Shown here: positions 1 through 9,831 of the stretch, one piece after another
How positions within the stretch are numbered: the first letter of the stretch is position 1
How the letters are laid out: each line of letters opens with the position of its first letter
Source: Luteimonas sp. J29
Lineage (GTDB): Bacteria; Pseudomonadota; Gammaproteobacteria; Xanthomonadales; Xanthomonadaceae
Reading direction: 5' to 3'
Assembly (NCBI RefSeq): GCF_000472505.1
Contig: NZ_AWZR01000007.1
Span: 1-64,000 of the forward strand
DNA: 64,000 bases
The notes under the pieces: generated by a model
Databases searched by the model: none
What the model was told of the DNA's origin: nothing
What the model saw: the letters and a program-made list of their open reading frames with translations, nothing else
Translations under genes and position numbers: made by a program

Positions 1-103
1 TGCCTCGCAAGCGGTCCCGCAAACCTTCCTTGACGTCCGGCCCGGCGCAGCGCGCCGGGCGTTCGGAGAGGGCGCGAGGCAGTGCCTCGCAAGCGCCCTC
101 TCC
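1..103. repeat. hairpin-rich intergenic end with short direct repeats
   Basis: No gene is visible. A 13-base word beginning TGCCTCGC occurs at 1-13 and again at 83-95. Positions 41-48 and 52-59 form a perfect 8-bp hairpin with a 3-base loop. Positions 66-75 and 93-102 form a perfect 10-bp outer stem enclosing a smaller GAGGC/GCCTC stem. The larger hairpin ends 1 base before the lptG stop codon, so it probably protects or ends the lptFG message. No T-tract follows on the minus strand, so a classic intrinsic terminator is not shown. A degenerate intergenic repeat is the alternative. Confidence 0.5.
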
Positions 104-1210
104 TCACCCACTCCTCCTCCTGAAGAGGAACCAGGAGACGGCGAGCATGGCCAGGGGGGGGATCGCGTAGGCCACGCGGTAATCGAAGCCGTACACCGCC
201 GCCAGCTTCACCACCTGGTTCTGCAGCAGCCAGAAGCCGAGCGCGAACACCACGCCGATGAACAGGCGCCGGCCCAGGCCGCCGCTGCGCAGGCTGCCGA
301 AGGCGAACGGGATCGCCGCCAGGCACAGCGCCAGCACGTTGAACGGGTAGAACCAGTGTCCCCAGTAGTGCTCTTCGAACTCGCTGGCATCGAGCTGGTT
401 GCGCTTGCGGTAGTCGATGCCCTGGCGCAGTTCCGCCGCGCTCATGTAGCGCGGGCGCCAGATGCTGGCGCTGGCGGCCAGCGCGGCGGCGTCCAGGCTG
501 GATTCCCAGCGCTCCTCGGGGATGTCCACCTGGGTCAGGGACCGCTCCTCGAAGCGGGTGCGGCGCACGTCGCGCAGCAGCCAGCCGTTCGGCCGGTGCT
601 CGGCCACGCGCGCGTGGGCGATGGACGCCAGGCGGCCGTCGGGCTCGAACTCGAACAGGCGCACGTCGTGCAGTTCCAGCCAGCTTTCGTCGCCTTCGCT
701 GCGCTCGCGGCCGGACTGGGCGTTGAGGAACACGTCGCCCTCGCGCGCCCACAGGCCGGAGAACTGGGCGACCATCATGTCGTTGGAGCGCGCGGCCGAC
801 TTCATCACGTCGCCGCTGCGCTGCGCCCAGGGGGCGAGCGTCTCGGCGTTGACCATCATCAGTCCGGTCAGCACCAGCAGCGGCAGCGCCACCGAGGCGG
901 CCAGGCGCTTGCGCGACAGGCCCAGCGCGCGCAGCGCGGTCAGCTCGGAGCTGGCCGCCAGCTGGCCCAGGCCCATCAGCGAGCCGATCACCGCCGCGGT
1001 CGGGAACATCATGTACAGGCGCCGCGGGATCGTGTGGGCGATGTAGGTCACCGCCTCGAACATGCCGTAGCGGCCCTGGCCCACGCTGCGCAGTTCGTCG
1101 ACCGTGGCCAGCACCAGGTCGAGGCCGGTCAGCACCGCCCAGGTGAGCAGGATGGTGCCGATGACCACGCGGGCCACCAGCAGGTCGTGCAGGCGCAGGA
1201 TCGGCCTCAT
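104..1210 (-). CDS. lptG: LptG, LPS export ABC transporter permease
   Basis: This is a 368-residue inner-membrane permease of the LptB2FG complex, which extracts lipopolysaccharide from the inner membrane and feeds it to the LptC-A-DE bridge. Predicted helices lie near residues 12-35, 63-85 and 100-118, followed by a periplasmic beta-jellyroll stretch (about 125-285) and three C-terminal helices (about 288-363). This is the 3+3 topology of the YjgP/YjgQ family, and the length is normal. It is the second gene of a minus-strand pair, starting 13 bases after the lptF stop. The short cytoplasmic loop region around SELTALRALGLS matches the coupling-helix area that contacts LptB. A run of eight G at 154-161 lies inside the 3' end without breaking the frame. 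Confidence 0.95.
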   Translation of the reverse strand: MRPILRLHDLLVARVVIGTILLTWAVLTGLDLVLATVDELRSVGQGRYGMFEAVTYIAHTIPRRLYMMFPTAAVIGSLMGLGQLAASSELTALRALGLSRKRLAASVALPLLVLTGLMMVNAETLAPWAQRSGDVMKSAARSNDMMVAQFSGLWAREGDVFLNAQSGRERSEGDESWLELHDVRLFEFEPDGRLASIAHARVAEHRPNGWLLRDVRRTRFEERSLTQVDIPEERWESSLDAAALAASASIWRPRYMSAAELRQGIDYRKRNQLDASEFEEHYWGHWFYPFNVLALCLAAIPFAFGSLRSGGLGRRLFIGVVFALGFWLLQNQVVKLAAVYGFDYRVAYAIPPLAMLAVSWFLFRRRSG

Positions 1211-1223
1211 CGCGCCGGCCCGT

Positions 1224-2303
1224 TCACGAGCGCCGCCGCGGCCGGCGCACGCGGCCGTCGCCGAAGTACATCCAGGCCCCGAGCGCCAGAAGCGGCAGCA
1301 GCAGCCACCACAGGCCCGCGGCCACCGGCAGCTTGCCCGAGGCCAGGCCGTTGGTGCCCAGCAGCATCAGGTTCACCCCGAACACGTAGGCCAGCAGGCC
1401 CATCAGGATCCGGCCCCAGCGCGCCTGCCGCGGCGGGCTGCGCGCCAGCGGCACCGCCAGCAGGGCGAAGGCCAACGCCAGCAGCGGCGGCGCGATGCGG
1501 AAATGCAGCTGCGCGCGCGCTTCCCGGCGGCCGTCGCCCAGCAGGGTGAGGGTGGGCATCAGCTCGGGGTCGTCGTCGATGTCGCGCGACTCGGCGTCGG
1601 GCAGCCGCACCTCGTTGCTGGCGTAGCGCATCAGGCGGAAATCCCTGCCGCCGTCCATGGGACCCTCGACCCGGAAGCCCTCGTCGAGGGTCAGGTAGCG
1701 GGTGGTGCCCTCGACGGTGAGGGTACCGGTGCGGGCCGAGGTGACGTCCATCCGGCCCTCGTCCTGGCGATAGATGAACACGCGCCCGAGCCAGGTGCCG
1801 TCGTTGGACATGGCGTTGGCGTACACCACCCCGCCGCCGCCCGGCAGCTCGACGAAGCGGCCGGCCTCCAGGCCGGCGACGAGCAGGCTGCGCTGGCCGA
1901 CCTCGATCATCCGCTGCGAGTACTCGCGCGCCCACGGCCCCAGCCACATCGAGCAGGCCGCGATCACCAGCACGAACGGCCCCACCAGCATCATCAGCGG
2001 GCGCAGCAGCCGCACCGGGCCGACCCCGATCGAGGTCAGCACCGGCATCTCGCTGTCGCGGTACAGGCGCCCCACCCCCATCAGCAGGCCCAGCATCAGG
2101 CCCAGGGGCAGGATCATCGGCAGGTAGTTGAGGACCTGCAGGCCGAGCTGGGCCAGCATCATCCCCGCCGGGACCCGGCCGCGGACGATGTCGCCCAGCA
2201 CGTCGGCGAACACCGCGCCCAGGCTCACGACCATCAGCACCACCAGCGCCGCGAACGTGGTCTGCGCGAATTCGCGGAACAGGTAGCTGTCGAGCTTCGG
2301 CAT
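1224..2303 (-). CDS. lptF: LptF, LPS export ABC transporter permease
   Basis: This 359-residue YjgP/YjgQ-family permease is the partner of LptG in LptB2FG. It begins MPKLDSYLFREF, a typical LptF amino end, with helices near residues 14-36, 55-80 and 95-118, a periplasmic domain, and three C-terminal helices (about 268-345). It is the first gene of lptF-lptG and is transcribed away from pepA, the usual gammaproteobacterial arrangement. On the minus strand the spacer holds a TAGTCTAAT-like word 15-25 bases before the start, the best -10 candidate. Assignment as LptF rather than LptG rests on gene order and on the N-terminus. Confidence 0.95.
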   Translation of the reverse strand: MPKLDSYLFREFAQTTFAALVVLMVVSLGAVFADVLGDIVRGRVPAGMMLAQLGLQVLNYLPMILPLGLMLGLLMGVGRLYRDSEMPVLTSIGVGPVRLLRPLMMLVGPFVLVIAACSMWLGPWAREYSQRMIEVGQRSLLVAGLEAGRFVELPGGGGVVYANAMSNDGTWLGRVFIYRQDEGRMDVTSARTGTLTVEGTTRYLTLDEGFRVEGPMDGGRDFRLMRYASNEVRLPDAESRDIDDDPELMPTLTLLGDGRREARAQLHFRIAPPLLALAFALLAVPLARSPPRQARWGRILMGLLAYVFGVNLMLLGTNGLASGKLPVAAGLWWLLLPLLALGAWMYFGDGRVRRPRRRS

Positions 2304-2431
2304 CGGCTGGGGGCTTGGATTAGACTAGGGCGTTGCGTCCGGACCGTGCCGGCACGGCCTCGGCGCGTCCCGGGGCCCGCAAGGCCGCGTCCGGGCGCCG
2401 ATTGTACGGAAGTCCCCTCGGAATCTGATCA
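2304..2431. promoter_or_regulatory. divergent lptF / pepA promoter region
   Basis: This 128-base spacer separates the lptF and pepA start codons. The only A/T-rich word is TTAGACTA near 2320-2327. Read on the minus strand it gives TAGTCT/TCTAAT, a plausible -10 for lptF. For pepA, an ATTGTACGGA stretch near 2401-2410 lies about 25 bases before the ATG. No confident -35 is seen for either direction. Confidence 0.4.
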
Positions 2432-3910
<1,479 letters not shown>

Positions 3911-3999
3911 GGCCGGCGCGTGGCGGGTGGCCCGCGGCCGCGTGGCCCGGCCCCTGACCCGGGCGACAGCACGCACCTGAAAGGAACCCCTGCCCCGCC

Positions 4000-4425
4000 A
4001 TGCCGCGCGCCGACTTCTACCTGATCGCCAAGCCCCGTTTCCGCGACCAGCCCCTGCGCCTGGTCTGCGAGCTGGTGCGCAAGGCCTACCACGCGAACCT
4101 CTGGACCCTGGTGCTGGCCCGCGACACGGCCCAGGCCGAGGAGCTCGACGATCTGCTCTGGGACATGGGCGAGGACGAATACATCCCGCACCAGATCGCC
4201 GGCCGCGACGACGAGGACGACGTCACGCCCGTGCTGATCGCCGATCCGCAGACCGGCACGCCGATGCGGCCGCTGGTGCTCAACCTGCGCGACGCGCCGG
4301 TCGCCGGGGATTTCGAGCGGGTGCTGGAAGTGGTGCCGGCCGACGAATCCGCGCGCGGGCCGCTGCGCGAGCGCTGGAAGCACTACAAGGCCCAGGGCTT
4401 GGAACTCAACAAGTACGACATGTAG
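4000..4425 (+). CDS. holC: HolC, DNA polymerase III chi subunit
   Basis: This 141-residue clamp-loader accessory subunit bridges single-strand-binding protein and, through psi (HolD), the polymerase III holoenzyme. The start PRADFYLI and the later VPHQI-like segment (here EYIPHQIAG, around residue 62) are typical of HolC, and its place between pepA and valS is diagnostic. AAGGAA about 15 bases upstream is a usable ribosome-binding site. Its TAG stop codon is formed by the GTAG head of a REP-like element. A candidate psi partner lies at 9511-9831. Confidence 0.95.
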   Translation: MPRADFYLIAKPRFRDQPLRLVCELVRKAYHANLWTLVLARDTAQAEELDDLLWDMGEDEYIPHQIAGRDDEDDVTPVLIADPQTGTPMRPLVLNLRDAPVAGDFERVLEVVPADESARGPLRERWKHYKAQGLELNKYDM

Positions 4426-4444
4426 GAGCGGCTTCAGCCGCGAC
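4422..4444 (+). repeat. REP-like element with GTAG head overlapping the holC stop
   Basis: The sequence is GTAG followed by GAGCGGCTTCAGCCGCGAC. GCGGCT and AGCCGC form a 6-bp stem with a 2-base loop. A 5' GTAG tetranucleotide followed by an imperfect palindrome is the known shape of RAYT-associated REP sequences in Stenotrophomonas and Pseudomonas. The TAG inside the head (4423-4425) is the in-frame stop of holC. Only one copy is visible in this window, so the repeat nature rests on knowledge of related genomes. Confidence 0.65.
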
Positions 4445-4504
4445 CCGGCGCCCCGTTTCCGGGCAGCCGGCCCGCCGCGACGCACCGCCGACGACAAGAC
4501 CGCC

Positions 4505-7333
4505 ATGACCGACCAACTCGCCCCCAGCTACGACCCCGGCAGCTTCGAATCGCGCCTCTACGCCGAATGGGAGGCGTCGGGCGTGTTCGCCCCGCGCGGC
4601 GACGGCCCGGCCTACACCATCCTGCTGCCGCCGCCGAACGTCACCGGCACCCTGCACATGGGCCACGCCTTCCAGCACACGCTGCAGGACGCGCTGGTGC
4701 GCTACCACCGCATGCGCGGCTACCGCACGCTGTGGCAGATGGGCACCGACCACGCCGGCATCGCCACCGAGATGGTGGTCAGCCGCAACCTCGCCATCGC
4801 CGGCACCGGCGAGACGCGCGATTCGCTCGGCCGCGAGGGCTTCATCGCGAAGGTCTGGGAGTGGAAGCAGCAGTCGGGCGACACCATCGAGCGCCAGATG
4901 CGGCGCCTGGGCGCCTCGGGCGACTGGTCGCGCAAGGTGTTCACCATGGACGAGGGCCCGTCGAAGGCCGTGGTCGAGGCCTTCGTACGCCTGCACGAGC
5001 AGGGCCTGATCTACCGCGGCAAGCGCCTGGTGAACTGGGACCCGGTGCTGCAGACCGCGGTCTCCGATCTCGAGGTGGTGAGCGAGGAGGAGGACGGGTT
5101 CCTGTGGTCGATCCGCTACCCGCTGGCCGATGGCCGCACGTACGAACACGTCGAGCGCGACGCCGACGGCAACGAGGTGCTGCGCGAGACGCGCGACTAC
5201 CTGGTCGTGGCCACCACCCGTCCCGAGACCATGCTCGGCGACACCGCGGTGATGGTGCACCCGGACGACCCGCGCTACGCCGCCCTGCACGGCGCCTTCG
5301 TCGAGCTGCCGCTGAGCGGCCGCCGCATCCCGCTGATCACCGACGACTACGTCGACCGCGACTTCGGCACCGGCGTGGTCAAGGTCACCCCGGCGCACGA
5401 CTTCAACGACTACGCGGTGGGCCAGCGCCACGGCCTGCCGATGATCAACATCTTCACCGGCACCGCGACCGTCAACGACGAAGCGCCGGTGAAGTATCGC
5501 GGCCTCGACCGCTACGAGGCCCGCAAGGCCGTACTCGACGACCTCGAGGCGCTGGGCCTGCTCGCGGAGACGAAGCCGCACAGGCTGCAGGTGCCGCGCG
5601 GCGATCGCAGCGGCCAGGTGATCGAGCCCTATCTCACCGACCAGTGGTTCGTGCGCATGGACCGGATGGGGCGGCGCGGGATGGAACTGGTCGAATCCGG
5701 CCAGGTGAAGTTCGTTCCGCCGAACTGGATCAACACCTACCGCCACTGGATGGAGAACATCCAGGACTGGACCATCAGCCGCCAGCTCTGGTGGGGCCAT
5801 CGCATCCCGGCCTGGTACGACGACCAGGGCAACGTGTACGTCGGCCGCGACGAGGCCGACGCGCGCGCTCGCGCGGGCCTGTCCGCGGACCTGGCGCTGC
5901 GCCAGGACAGCGACGTGCTCGAGACCTGGTTCTCGTCCTCGCTGTGGCCGATCAGCACCATGGGCTGGCCGGACGAAGAGGCGATGCGCGAGCGCGGCTT
6001 CGACGCGTTCGTGCCCAGCAGCGTGCTGGTCACCGGCTTCGACATCATCTTCTTCTGGGTCGCGCGCATGATCATGATGACCGACGCGCTGGCCGGGAAG
6101 ATCCCGTTCCACGACGTCTACATCACCGGCCTGGTCCGCGACAAGGACGGGCAGAAGATGTCCAAGTCGAAGGGCAACATCCTCGACCCGCTCGACATCA
6201 TCGACGGCATCAGCGCCGACGCGCTGGTCGCCAAGCGCACCACCGGGTTGATGAAGCCCAAGGACGCGCCGAAGATCGAAAAGGCCACGCGCAAGGAGTT
6301 CCCCGACGGCATCGCCGCGCACGGCGCCGACCCGCTGCGCTTCACCATGGCCGCGCTGGCGGGGCCGGGCCGCGACATCAAGTTCGACCTCGGCCGCGCC
6401 GAGGGCTACAAGAACTTCTGCAACAAGCTGTGGAACGCGACCCGCTTCGTGCTGATGAACACGGAGGGCTTCGACGCCGCCACCGCCCCGGCGTCGCCGG
6501 CCACCGACGCCGAGAAGTGGATCCTGTCGCGGCTCGCCCACGCCGCCGCGCAGGCGCGCGAGCACTTCGCCAGCTACCGTTTCGACCTGCTCGCGCAGGC
6601 GCTGTACGAGTTCGCCTGGAACGAGTTCTGCGACTGGTTCGTGGAACTGGCCAAGCCCGCGCTCAACGGCGACGACGCGGTCGCCGCGGCGAGCACCCGC
6701 CGCACCCTGCTGGCGGTGCTCGAGGCACTGCTGCGCCTGGCGCATCCGCTGGTCCCGTTCGTCACCGAGGAACTGTGGCGCCACGTCGCGCCACGCCTGG
6801 GCATCGAAGGCGCGACGATCTCGCTGCAGCGCTACCCCGAGCCGGGCGACTTCGCCGGCGACCACGCGCGCGCGGAGGCCGACGTGGAATGGCTCAAGGC
6901 GATGGTCACCGCGCTGCGCCGGATCCGCAGCGAGCTGGGCGTCTCGCCCAACCGCCAGGTGGCGCTGCTGGTCCAGCACGGTGCCGCGGACGACCACGCG
7001 CGCCTGCAGCGCTTCGCCGCGCAGCTGCGCTTCCTGGCCCGGCTCGAGCGGATCGACGCGATCGGGGGCGAGCCGCCGCCGGCCGCCGCCGGCCTGGTCG
7101 GCGAGCTCAGGCTGTTCGTGCCGCTGGAAGGGCTGGTGGACCTGGAGGCCGAGCGCGCGCGCCTGGACCGCGAGATCGCGCGGGTGGCGGGCGAGAAGGA
7201 GAAGAGCCAGGCCAAGCTGGCGAAGTTCAGCGAGAAGGTGCCGGCCGCGGTGGTCGAACAGGAGCGCCAGCGCCTGGCCGACTGGACCGCGCAGCACGAC
7301 GCCCTGAGCCTGCAGCGCGCCCGCCTGGGCTGA
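4505..7333 (+). CDS. valS: ValS, valyl-tRNA synthetase
   Basis: This 942-residue class Ia synthetase charges tRNA-Val. The HIGH-type signature reads HMGH within [10 protein letters not shown] near residue 51, and the second signature is KMSKS in [11 protein letters not shown] near residue 551. The editing (CP1) domain lies between them and contains the conserved [10 protein letters not shown] stretch. The last ~65 residues form the charged coiled-coil arm typical of ValRS ([15 protein letters not shown] region). Length is normal for bacterial enzymes. It is the third gene of pepA-holC-valS, 79 bases after holC, and the REP-like element sits in that gap. Confidence 0.98.
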   Translation: MTDQLAPSYDPGSFESRLYAEWEASGVFAPRGDGPAYTILLPPPNVTGTLHMGHAFQHTLQDALVRYHRMRGYRTLWQMGTDHAGIATEMVVSRNLAIAGTGETRDSLGREGFIAKVWEWKQQSGDTIERQMRRLGASGDWSRKVFTMDEGPSKAVVEAFVRLHEQGLIYRGKRLVNWDPVLQTAVSDLEVVSEEEDGFLWSIRYPLADGRTYEHVERDADGNEVLRETRDYLVVATTRPETMLGDTAVMVHPDDPRYAALHGAFVELPLSGRRIPLITDDYVDRDFGTGVVKVTPAHDFNDYAVGQRHGLPMINIFTGTATVNDEAPVKYRGLDRYEARKAVLDDLEALGLLAETKPHRLQVPRGDRSGQVIEPYLTDQWFVRMDRMGRRGMELVESGQVKFVPPNWINTYRHWMENIQDWTISRQLWWGHRIPAWYDDQGNVYVGRDEADARARAGLSADLALRQDSDVLETWFSSSLWPISTMGWPDEEAMRERGFDAFVPSSVLVTGFDIIFFWVARMIMMTDALAGKIPFHDVYITGLVRDKDGQKMSKSKGNILDPLDIIDGISADALVAKRTTGLMKPKDAPKIEKATRKEFPDGIAAHGADPLRFTMAALAGPGRDIKFDLGRAEGYKNFCNKLWNATRFVLMNTEGFDAATAPASPATDAEKWILSRLAHAAAQAREHFASYRFDLLAQALYEFAWNEFCDWFVELAKPALNGDDAVAAASTRRTLLAVLEALLRLAHPLVPFVTEELWRHVAPRLGIEGATISLQRYPEPGDFAGDHARAEADVEWLKAMVTALRRIRSELGVSPNRQVALLVQHGAADDHARLQRFAAQLRFLARLERIDAIGGEPPPAAAGLVGELRLFVPLEGLVDLEAERARLDREIARVAGEKEKSQAKLAKFSEKVPAAVVEQERQRLADWTAQHDALSLQRARLG

Positions 7334-7369
7334 GCCCGGGGGCGGCTGGCTGGTTTGCCGCGGTTCCCG

Positions 7370-7397
7370 CGTTCTCCGGGTAAACGCCCGGAGAACG
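7370..7397 (+). promoter_or_regulatory. perfect 11-bp hairpin covering the amidohydrolase ribosome-binding site
   Basis: Positions 7370-7380 and 7387-7397 are perfect inverted repeats (CGTTCTCCGGG and its complement) around the loop TAAACG. The right arm contains GGAG at 7390-7393, the only Shine-Dalgarno match for the ATG at 7401. No T-tract follows, so it is a poor terminator for valS. Folding would hide the ribosome-binding site. Whether it acts as a switch is inference. Confidence 0.55.
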
Positions 7398-7400
7398 TGC

Positions 7401-8999
7401 ATGCGCCTGGTCCTGCTGCTCGCCTGCCTGTCGCTCGCCCTGCCGCTGTCCGCCGCCGAACTGCTGCTGGTCAACGGCCGCATCTGGACCGGCGACCCCG
7501 ACCTGCGCGAAGCCAGCGCCATCGCGATCCGCGACGGGCGCATCGTCGCAGTCGGGGACGAGGCCACCGCGGCTGCCGCGCTTCCGGCCGGCACCACGCC
7601 GATCGACCTCGGCGGCCGGCGCGTGGTGCCGGGCATCAACGACGCCCACGTGCATCTGGGCGCGCCGCCGATGGCGACGTTCCTCAGCCTGCCCGCACCG
7701 GACCCCGGCAGCGCCGAGGTCGAGGCCGCACTTGCGGCCGAAGCCAGGGACGGCGACGGCTGGATCATGGGCGACATCGGCGCCGCCGTCTGGAACGACC
7801 CGGCCTGGCACCAGGCCCGCCTGGACACCCTGCAGCCCGATCGTCCGGTGATGCTGCAGGTGTTCACCGGCCACGGCACGCTGCTCAATACCGCCGCGCA
7901 ACGCGCCCTGGGCATCGACCCCGCCGTGGAAGTGCCGGGGGGCTGGTACGGCAGCGCCGAGGGCGGCTTCGACGGCCGGCTCTACGAGTACGCGCAATGG
8001 CGCAACCTGTCGCTGGCCCCGCCGCAGCCCGATGCCCGCGAGACGAAGTCGATCCAGCTGTACGTGGACGCCACGCTGCGCTGGGGCACCACCTCGCTGC
8101 AGGCCATGACCTGGATCCGGCCGGAGCGCTTCGTCGAGCTGTGGCGCGCCTCCGGCGCGCCCACCCGCCTGCGCCTGGTGCGGCTGCCGCTGCCGGGATC
8201 GTTCGACGAACCCGTCGTCGCCGATGCGCTTGCGCGGCATCCGCCGGGCGCGCCGCGCGTCACCATCGCCGGCACCAAGTGGATCATCGACGGCACCCCG
8301 GTCGAACAGGCCGCGCCCCTGGCCGTGCCCTACCCCGACACCGGCGCGACCGGACGCCTCAACTTCGACCGTGCGCGCATCGAGGCGCTGCTGCGCGAAG
8401 CCCTCGCGCGCGAGGACCAGCTGCTGCTGCACGTGAGCGGCGACGTGGCCGCGGCCACGGTCATGGACGCGATGGCGGCGATCGCCGCGCCCGCGCAGTG
8501 GCGCGCGCGCCGGCTGCGCTTCGAGCACGGCGACGGGCTCACCCCGGCGCTGATGGCGCGTGCCGTGCAGTTCGGCATCGTGGTCGTGCAGAACCCCTCG
8601 CACCTGGCCATGCCGGGCGACCATCCGTTCACCGCCCTGGTCCGCGAGCGCCGGTTCTCCCCGCTGTCGGACGTACTCGAGGCCGGCCTGCCGCTGGCGC
8701 TGGGCAGCGACGGCCCGCCCAATCCCTGGCTCAACATGATGTTCGCGCTCGCGCCCACCACGCGGCCCGACCAGGCGCTGACCCGCGAGCAGGTGCTGCG
8801 CGCCTACACCGCCGGCAGCGCCTTCGCCGAGTTCGCCGAACAGGAGAAGGGACGCCTCGCGCCCGGCCTGCTGGCCGACCTCGCGGTGCTGTCGCAGGAC
8901 GTGCTGGACCCGGCCCTGCCGCTGGAGGCCCTGCCCGCCACGCAGAGCGTGCTGACCGTGGTCGACGGCGAGATCGCCTGGCGCGATCCCGCGTTCTGA
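7401..8999 (+). CDS. exported amidohydrolase, YtcJ-like (Amidohydro_3)
   Basis: This 532-residue metal-dependent hydrolase has an N-terminal signal peptide (residues 1-19, cleavage after SAA), so it probably acts in the periplasm or outside. After a short beta-sandwich part (LLLVNGRIWTGD) comes the HxH metal motif DAHVHLG near residue 80. A conserved K in the AGTKWIIDG region and C-terminal GSDGPP follow, as in the YtcJ/Amidohydro_3 family. Members act on varied amide or ester substrates and the substrate cannot be told from sequence. It is transcribed in the same direction as valS, but its ribosome-binding site lies in a strong hairpin. The start at 7401 is supported by the GGAG and by the signal peptide. 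Confidence 0.85.
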   Translation: MRLVLLLACLSLALPLSAAELLLVNGRIWTGDPDLREASAIAIRDGRIVAVGDEATAAAALPAGTTPIDLGGRRVVPGINDAHVHLGAPPMATFLSLPAPDPGSAEVEAALAAEARDGDGWIMGDIGAAVWNDPAWHQARLDTLQPDRPVMLQVFTGHGTLLNTAAQRALGIDPAVEVPGGWYGSAEGGFDGRLYEYAQWRNLSLAPPQPDARETKSIQLYVDATLRWGTTSLQAMTWIRPERFVELWRASGAPTRLRLVRLPLPGSFDEPVVADALARHPPGAPRVTIAGTKWIIDGTPVEQAAPLAVPYPDTGATGRLNFDRARIEALLREALAREDQLLLHVSGDVAAATVMDAMAAIAAPAQWRARRLRFEHGDGLTPALMARAVQFGIVVVQNPSHLAMPGDHPFTALVRERRFSPLSDVLEAGLPLALGSDGPPNPWLNMMFALAPTTRPDQALTREQVLRAYTAGSAFAEFAEQEKGRLAPGLLADLAVLSQDVLDPALPLEALPATQSVLTVVDGEIAWRDPAF

Positions 9000-9007
9000 A
9001 CGCCCGG

Positions 9008-9514
9008 CTAGAACCCGGGCATGCGCCCGGCGTCGTCGCCCAGCAGTTCCTTGGCCATGACGATGGCGTCCTCGCGCCCGTCATGCGCGGGGTAGTAGCG
9101 CGGGCGGCGGCCGATCTCGTTGAAGCCCTCGTCCTGGTACAGCGCGATCGCCACCGGGTTGGACGGCCGCACTTCCAGGAACACGCGCGCCGCCCCCTGC
9201 CCGCGCGCGACGCGCTCGAGGCCGCGCAGCAGGCGGCGGCCGTGGCCCCGGCCCTGGTGGCCCGGATCGATGCAGACGTTGAGCAGGTGGGCCTCGCCGG
9301 CGCCCACGCTCAGCACGCCGTAGCCGATCGGGCCCTGGTCCGATTCCAGGATCCAGGCCGGATAGCCGGCGCGCAGGCAGTCGCGGAAGATGCCCTGCGT
9401 CCACGGGAACGGATAGGCGCGGACCTCGATCCGCATCACCTCGTCGAGATCGTCCTCGCGCATCGGCCGCAACCGGGTGCGTGGCCGGTCCGCCGTGCCC
9501 GCCACGGCGTTCAT
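9008..9514 (-). CDS. rimI: RimI, ribosomal protein S18 alanine N-acetyltransferase
   Basis: This 168-residue GNAT acetyltransferase adds an acetyl group to the N-terminal alanine of ribosomal protein S18. The acetyl-CoA loop is visible as QGRGHGRRLL near residue 92, preceded by LLNVCIDP and followed by EVRPSNPVAIALYQDEGF, the RimI signature of the C-terminal half. The ATG at 9514 overlaps the stop of the upstream small gene (ATGA), indicating translational coupling. It is the last gene of pssA > small psi-like protein > rimI. A longer in-frame extension upstream lacks any GNAT similarity and is not used. Confidence 0.93.
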   Translation of the reverse strand: MNAVAGTADRPRTRLRPMREDDLDEVMRIEVRAYPFPWTQGIFRDCLRAGYPAWILESDQGPIGYGVLSVGAGEAHLLNVCIDPGHQGRGHGRRLLRGLERVARGQGAARVFLEVRPSNPVAIALYQDEGFNEIGRRPRYYPAHDGREDAIVMAKELLGDDAGRMPGF

Positions 9515-9831
9515 CCCCGCGCCGTCCGGGCCCGCAGCGCGCGCAGCCGTGGCCACAGAGCGCGCCGCGCGCGCGCGTCGCGCAGGCCGCCTGGCGGCAG
9601 CAGGGACCGGCACAGTTCCAGCGCGGCCGCGTCGTCGGGGCCGCATCCCGCAGCGCGCAGCAATGCCAGCAGCAGCCGGTCGGGCGGTGGCGGACGCCGG
9701 ACATCGCCCCTGGGGGGCGCCGGATCGGCCGCGGGCGGCGGGACCGGCCCGGCGTCCGCCCGGCCCGCCAGCGCGAAGACGGTGAACCCCATCGCCTCCA
9801 GGCACTCGCGCTGCAGCGGGTCGAAGCTCAT
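9511..9831 (-). CDS. small protein, candidate DNA polymerase III psi (HolD)
   Basis: This 106-residue alanine- and proline-rich protein is coupled by ATGA overlaps both to pssA upstream and to rimI downstream. By eye it resembles E. coli HolD. Its N-terminal ECLEAMGFTVFALAG corresponds to the QLQQLGITQWSLR peptide that contacts the clamp loader. LLALLRAAGCGPDDA resembles VSDVLRALTVSPDQV, and RARRALWPRLRAL resembles TARAALWQQICTY. In E. coli holD also lies directly before rimI. HolD diverges very fast, so annotation pipelines often miss it. The family call is inference; that it is a real gene is supported by the double overlap. Confidence 0.6.
   Translation of the reverse strand: MSFDPLQRECLEAMGFTVFALAGRADAGPVPPPAADPAPPRGDVRRPPPPDRLLLALLRAAGCGPDDAAALELCRSLLPPGGLRDARARRALWPRLRALRARTARG

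Noticed and set aside
154-161. G8 run in lptG as a phase-variation switch
   Set aside because: The frame is intact, it encodes the conserved Pro-Pro region near the last helix, and LptG is essential, so switching is unlikely.
4406-7915. Very long open frame on the minus strand opposite valS and the amidohydrolase gene
   Set aside because: High G/C leaves few stop codons on antisense strands. The predicted protein is arginine/histidine-rich low-complexity sequence, and the + strand has unmistakable ValRS motifs.
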